From Acidobacteriaceae bacterium (GTDB lineage: Bacteria; Acidobacteriota; Terriglobia; Terriglobales; Acidobacteriaceae): a DNA stretch of 64,000 nucleotides. The notes below the pieces were generated by a model. It was not told the DNA's origin. It was given only the letters and a program-made list of their open reading frames with translations, and did not search any database. Both the position numbers and the translations under genes were made by a program. The DNA lies in assembly GCA_027449965.1 (NCBI GenBank), contig DAIDKP010000006.1:1-64000 (forward strand), given 5' to 3'. Position 1 is the stretch's first letter. Each line of letters begins with the position of its first letter. Shown one piece after another: positions 60,170-64,000 of this stretch.

Positions 60170-62565
60170 TGTGTGACTCCGTCCATCCGTTCTGTCTGAA
60201 TGTGTAGCGAGCGCAGTACGGCCTCCAAAGCCTTAGCTGCGTGACGCATCTGCTCTCTTGTTCCCACCGTGATGCGCACAAGGCCATCGCAGCCGGGGTC
60301 GGCAGAGCGATCCCGCACGAGCACTCCGGCCTGCTTCATGGACGCGCAGAACTCGCGGTGCTTTGCACCGATCCGGGTGAGAACGAAATTGGCTTCCGAC
60401 GGCCAGCGACGCACGCCCATGCGATCCAGGGCTGCTTCAAACTCCGTGCGCGCCGCAAGAACTTCGCTGACGTAGCGCGCCGTGTAGTCCTCGTCCTCAA
60501 GCGCTGCACGCAATGCAGCCAGTGCTGCCGCGTTCACGCTGTATGGAGACAGTACGCGCCGAATCCATTGCAGATTTTCTTTGCGTGAAGCCAACAGCCC
60601 GAGGCGCAAACCGGCAAGCCCATAGGCCTTGGAGAACGTCCGAGCGACCACCAGATTGGGCGTATTGCGGATTGCATCCATCACGGTCTGACCGTGAAAG
60701 TGAACGTAGGCTTCGTCCACCAGAACCATGGCTTGCGGCGCAGCCGCAGCGATGGCCAGCATGGCTGCTCGCGAAGCCGCAGCGCCCGTTGGACTGTTGG
60801 GATTGGCGAGGGCGATAAGCCGGGTGGCGGGCGTGATGGCAGCGAGCAATTGCCTGGCTGGAAATTCGAAGCTGTCATCCGCCTGAACCCGTTGAATGCG
60901 CGCATCGGTTGCCGCGGCGTAGATCTCATACATGGTGTAGGTGGGCACGGGCAGCAGCAATTCATCACCAGCGCCCAGATAAGCCTGACACAGCAGATGA
61001 ATGGCTTCATCGACGCCGTTGGTCAACAGCACCTGATCTGGCTCCAGGGAAAGATGCTTTGCCGTCAACTCTTCGAGCGGACCACGCTCGGGATAGCGCG
61101 TCATCTGTTCAGCGGTCAAGGCGGCCAGTGCCTGGCTGACGCGCGGAGAACACGCTTGCGTATTCTCGTTGAAGTCCAACCGCAACGCTTCGCGATGGCC
61201 CAGCGGCGGATGATACTCCGGCATCGAGAGAAGGCGCGCGCGTGGTGTGGGAAAAAGCTCGCTGGCGGCAGTGGACTTCAGCCCGGCTGCACGCTCCATG
61301 CGCTCGCGAATGGCGCTCTGATGGCCAAGCAATCCCTCGGCTTCGGCCAGACGCGCCGCATCTGTCCCAAGATGCAGCAGAGCCTGCGGGGAATACGACT
61401 GCACGGTCATCAGCTTCAAAAAATCGAAGACGCTCAGCCCTCCGCGCTGCGCGGCTCGTCCGCCTGTGGGCAGCGTGTGGTTGGGTCCGGAGATGTAGTC
61501 CCCCATGGGCTGCGGCGACCATGGGCCGACAAAGACGCTGCCCGCGTTGCGAACCCACTCCACGTCTTCTTCGCGATCCACGGAGAGATGCTCGGGCGCG
61601 AGCTGATTGACAATGGTGCGCATCTGCTCGGCGCTTTCAGCGACGATGAGGCATCCGTGAGCGGCCAATGCCTGCTGGGCGATGGGGTTGTCGACGATCC
61701 TGCGCTGCACTTCTTCCCGCACCGCTTCAGCAAGCTTCAGCTGCGTGGTGACCAGGACCGCCAGCGCATCCGGATCGTGCTCTGCCTGCGCGATCAAATC
61801 CGCGGCAATCGCAGACGGATCACCACGCTCGCTGGCGATTACGATCTCGGTTGGTCCTGCCTCCATGTCAATGCTGCACCGCGACTGCCGCGCGACGAGC
61901 ATCTTGGCTGCGGTCACATATCGGTTGCCAGGGCCGACAATCTTTGCAACCGGCGCAAGAGTTTGCGTGCCCCACGCCAGCGCTGCCACAGCCTGCGCAC
62001 CGCCCACACGATAGAACTCCGTAACCCCCAGCCAATGTGCCGTGGCCAGCGTCTCAGGCGCTGGATTGGGCGAGACGACGACGATTCGCGGCACACCGGC
62101 CACTTGTGCCGGAAGGACGGTCATCAACATCGTGGAAGGCAGAGGATGACGGCCACCTGGAACATAGCAGCCGACCGCGTCCAGAGTGCGGATTCGCTGC
62201 CCGACGCGCAATCCGCTGGCTTCCTGCTGCTCAAAATCACGCGGCATCTGAAGCTCCGCAAAACGGCGAATGCGTTGTGCTGCGTTGCGCAAAGCCGACT
62301 GCATGGATGTATCGAGTTGCTCCCATGCGCGTTGCATCACTTCACTGGGAATACGCAGGCTTGCCGTGGCGGGTAAATTGTCCCACTGTGACGCGTAACG
62401 TCGCAGGGCTGGATCGCCTTCGTCACGCACCGCATTCAGAATCGTCTGCACACGGGGCAGGATGTCCTCGAGCGCCTGGTTGCCGCGATGCACCAGCCGC
62501 TGCAAGGCCACTGCAGCCTGCTCGCGCGGGTGCATCGATTCACTTTGGAAGTTGTAGAGTTGCAT
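60166..62565 (-). CDS. hisD-hisC: HisD-HisC fusion: histidinol dehydrogenase and histidinol-phosphate aminotransferase
   Basis: A 799-residue single frame from the ATG at 62565 ([16 protein letters not shown] upstream). Residues 1 to about 430 are His[53 protein letters not shown] and the catalytic [13 protein letters not shown]. From about residue 448 the protein is HisC, a PLP aminotransferase: [45 protein letters not shown] and the lysine of [20 protein letters not shown]. There is no stop or frameshift between the domains and each has normal length. The two steps are not consecutive in the pathway: HisC acts before the phosphatase, HisD after it. An internal ATG at 61224 could allow separate HisC translation. 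Confidence 0.93.
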   Translation of the reverse strand: MQLYNFQSESMHPREQAAVALQRLVHRGNQALEDILPRVQTILNAVRDEGDPALRRYASQWDNLPATASLRIPSEVMQRAWEQLDTSMQSALRNAAQRIRRFAELQMPRDFEQQEASGLRVGQRIRTLDAVGCYVPGGRHPLPSTMLMTVLPAQVAGVPRIVVVSPNPAPETLATAHWLGVTEFYRVGGAQAVAALAWGTQTLAPVAKIVGPGNRYVTAAKMLVARQSRCSIDMEAGPTEIVIASERGDPSAIAADLIAQAEHDPDALAVLVTTQLKLAEAVREEVQRRIVDNPIAQQALAAHGCLIVAESAEQMRTIVNQLAPEHLSVDREEDVEWVRNAGSVFVGPWSPQPMGDYISGPNHTLPTGGRAAQRGGLSVFDFLKLMTVQSYSPQALLHLGTDAARLAEAEGLLGHQSAIRERMERAAGLKSTAASELFPTPRARLLSMPEYHPPLGHREALRLDFNENTQACSPRVSQALAALTAEQMTRYPERGPLEELTAKHLSLEPDQVLLTNGVDEAIHLLCQAYLGAGDELLLPVPTYTMYEIYAAATDARIQRVQADDSFEFPARQLLAAITPATRLIALANPNSPTGAAASRAAMLAIAAAAPQAMVLVDEAYVHFHGQTVMDAIRNTPNLVVARTFSKAYGLAGLRLGLLASRKENLQWIRRVLSPYSVNAAALAALRAALEDEDYTARYVSEVLAARTEFEAALDRMGVRRWPSEANFVLTRIGAKHREFCASMKQAGVLVRDRSADPGCDGLVRITVGTREQMRHAAKALEAVLRSLHIQTERMDGVTQ

Positions 62566-62591
62566 CCTGCCTGATCTCCAATTTGCGCTGC

Positions 62592-63467
62592 TCACAGCAC
62601 CACTTTGTTGAGCGGATACTCGACGATGCCGGTTGCCCCGCTTGCCTTCAGCCGTGGCACGACTTCGCGCACTGCGGATTCCTCCAGAATGGTGTTGACC
62701 GCGACCCACTCGGGATTGCTTTGCTCGGAGATGGTGGGCGAGTTGAGTGCCGGGAGTACGGAGAGTACACGATCCAGTTCCACGCGCCGCACATTCAGCA
62801 TGAGTCCCACCTGCGACTGGGCATCAATCGCAGCCCGCAACATGAGCGCAATGGATTCCAGCTTGCTGCGCTTCCACGGGTCATTGCAGGCAGACTGGCT
62901 GGCGATCAGGTGCGTCTCGCTCTCCATGACGGTGTCAATGATCGCCAGGCGATTGGCGCGCAGACTGCTGCCCGTCTCTGTGACCTCAACGATGGCGTCG
63001 GCGAGCATGGGAGGCTTGACCTCGGTTGCGCCCCAGCTAAACTCCACTTTGACGTTGACGCCCTTTTGCGCAAAGTAGCGGCGCGTGACCTCGACCAGTT
63101 CTGTGGCCACGATCTTGCCTTCGAGATCTTCTGCGCGGGTGATGCCAGAACCCTCCGGCACGGCCAGCACCCAGCGCACCTTGCGCCGGCTCTGCTTGGC
63201 ATAGGTGAGCGAGGTGATGCTGGTCAGCGTCAGTCCGCTCTCCACCACCCAGTCAATGCCGGTGAGACCAGCGTCCAGCGCGCCGTGGTCAACATAGCGC
63301 GCCATCTCCTGCGCACGAATCAACATGCACTCCAGCTCCGGATCATCGACGGATGGAAAATACGAGCGCCCGTCGGCATAGATGTTCCACCCGGCTCGCT
63401 TGAAGAGCGCAATCGTCGCATCCTGGAGGCTTCCTTTGGGAATTCCAAGTCGGAGTTTAGCGGGCAT
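62592..63467 (-). CDS. hisG: ATP phosphoribosyltransferase, long form
   Basis: Catalyses the first step, ATP plus PRPP to phosphoribosyl-ATP. 291 residues from the ATG at 63467: [20 protein letters not shown], the PRPP region [20 protein letters not shown] and [20 protein letters not shown], and a C-terminal ACT-like regulatory domain, so it is the long form inhibited by histidine and needs no HisZ. Start overlaps hisI by 11 bases. Confidence 0.94.
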   Translation of the reverse strand: MPAKLRLGIPKGSLQDATIALFKRAGWNIYADGRSYFPSVDDPELECMLIRAQEMARYVDHGALDAGLTGIDWVVESGLTLTSITSLTYAKQSRRKVRWVLAVPEGSGITRAEDLEGKIVATELVEVTRRYFAQKGVNVKVEFSWGATEVKPPMLADAIVEVTETGSSLRANRLAIIDTVMESETHLIASQSACNDPWKRSKLESIALMLRAAIDAQSQVGLMLNVRRVELDRVLSVLPALNSPTISEQSNPEWVAVNTILEESAVREVVPRLKASGATGIVEYPLNKVVL

Positions 63468-63837
63468 TGGCCACCTCCGCAGTTTGCGAAACAGGCATGG
63501 AGATTGCCTTGGTGAAACACGATACGGTGCCTTCGTGGCAGACCAGTCCATCGCCCTCCACCATGACGCGAAAAACAATGGCATCGTTGTCGCAGTCCGT
63601 GGCGACCGAGACGATACGCAGGCGATTGCCGCTCGATTCGCCCTTCATCCACAGCTTCTGCCGGGTCCGGCTCCAGAAGGTTACGTAGCCGGAAAACAGG
63701 CTCATCGCGTAGCTGGTCTCGTTCAGAAATCCAAGCATCAGCACTTCGCCGGTTGCAGCATCCTGCACCACGCCCGGCACCAGTCCATCCATCTTGTTGA
63801 AGTCAATCACAGGGTTCGTCATCATTTCCTTTTGCAT
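63457..63837 (-). CDS. hisI: Phosphoribosyl-AMP cyclohydrolase
   Basis: A 126-residue zinc/magnesium enzyme opening the purine ring. The metal site is [12 protein letters not shown] with [13 protein letters not shown] holding the conserved Cys residues. It is HisI only; the HisE pyrophosphohydrolase domain often fused to it is absent here. The ATG at 63837 or the one at 63825 (MMTNPVIDF, with AAAGGAA upstream) may be used. First gene of the operon. Confidence 0.94.
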   Translation of the reverse strand: MQKEMMTNPVIDFNKMDGLVPGVVQDAATGEVLMLGFLNETSYAMSLFSGYVTFWSRTRQKLWMKGESSGNRLRIVSVATDCDNDAIVFRVMVEGDGLVCHEGTVSCFTKAISMPVSQTAEVANAR

Positions 63838-63879
63838 GTTTCCTTAGGTCAAGGGCAGGATCGGAGATCCTGGCAGGTG

Positions 63880-63914
63880 AAAAAAATAAAGCCCGCCGAT
63901 TGGCTTCGGCGGGC
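63880..63914 (-). terminator. Intrinsic terminator just upstream of hisI
   Basis: On the minus strand GCCCGCCGA-AGCCAA-TCGGCGGGC is followed by TTTATTTTTTT, ending about 42 bases before the hisI start. It may end an upstream gene lying outside the window or act as an attenuator of the his operon. A second small hairpin, CAGGATC-TCC-GATCCTG (63856-63872), lies between it and hisI. Confidence 0.8.
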
Positions 63915-63991
63915 AGTCCAGAGGAGGATATCTTTTACTGTCTATCTACCTCGGCTAGAATCAGGACGCGCCGCCGACATGAAATGTCCAT
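63915..63991 (-). promoter_or_regulatory. Candidate his operon leader with an antiterminator segment
   Basis: Upstream of the terminator, minus-strand TCGGCGG (63977-63971) is complementary to CCGCCGA in the terminator's 5' arm, so an alternative pairing could prevent terminator formation. Two short frames start here (ATG at 63991, 18 codons; ATG at 63980, 12 codons); neither has His codons. The region is cut by the window end. Confidence 0.35.
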
Positions 63992-64000
63992 GCGTATGGT

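Overview
The window looks like a chromosomal segment of a high-GC soil acidobacterium (class Terriglobia, family Acidobacteriaceae or a relative). This is an inference from gene content: a VWFA-related protein of the acidobacterial type, a secreted TPR protein with a carboxypeptidase-like N-terminal domain, an ECF sigma operon carrying a DUF4252 protein, a B12-dependent ribonucleotide reductase, TrmFO, PyrR, a Thermus-type isocitrate dehydrogenase and a HisD-HisC fusion. No rRNA, tRNA or CRISPR array was found. Most of the window is housekeeping or ordinary catabolic DNA. The accessory material is at the left edge (IS3-type transposase start beside a TPR gene remnant) and in a more AT-rich patch at about 31.3-34.3 kb.

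Layout. 0-0.5 kb: broken IS and TPR remnant. 0.5-7.1 kb: rhamnoside utilisation (GH78 rhamnosidase, GH39-like enzyme, L-rhamnose mutarotase, AraA-like isomerase), with a GNAT gene between. 7.2-11.5 kb: acyltransferase, site-2 protease, YihY/BrkB protein, pyruvate kinase. 11.5-17.2 kb: TonB, DedA, MoeA, TPR protein, QueC. 17.2-21.3 kb: GNAT, TrmFO and two secreted proteins. 21.3-26.5 kb (minus): TauE/SafE transporter, SRP protein Ffh, serine hydrolase, amino-acid permease. 26.9-31.2 kb: beta carbonic anhydrase, isocitrate dehydrogenase, DnaK. 31.3-34.3 kb: a C9-A-G9 palindrome, a Xre/RES toxin-antitoxin pair behind a promoter with two operator-like repeats, a small unknown gene, and a membrane-anchored gene broken by one base in a G6 run. 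34.3-41 kb (minus): NrdJ, alpha carbonic anhydrase, MetK, RodZ-like protein. 41-46.6 kb: FG-GAP protein, DUF971, PIN/TRAM protein, four-gene ECF sigma operon. 46.7-51.5 kb (minus): pyrR-pyrB-pyrC, zinc-ribbon membrane protein, glycine-zipper lipoprotein. 51.7-57.4 kb: CocE/NonD hydrolase, prfA-prmC, alcohol dehydrogenase. 57.5-64 kb (minus): the histidine operon hisI-G-(DC)-B-H-F-A, preceded by an intrinsic terminator that may be an attenuator.

How the genes work together. The rhamnose genes would release L-rhamnose (GH78, perhaps GH39), set its anomer (RhaM) and isomerise it (AraA-like protein). The his genes are coupled by stop/start overlaps and supply nearly the whole pathway except HisE. 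The pyr genes cover carbamoyl-aspartate and dihydroorotate formation with PyrR as the likely regulator. The sigma operon pairs an ECF factor with a one-pass membrane protein and two exported proteins. The points most worth checking are the frameshifted membrane gene, the his leader with mutually exclusive pairings, the toxin-antitoxin operator layout, the C9-A-G9 palindrome, the HisD-HisC fusion and the AraA-like isomerase in a rhamnose operon.
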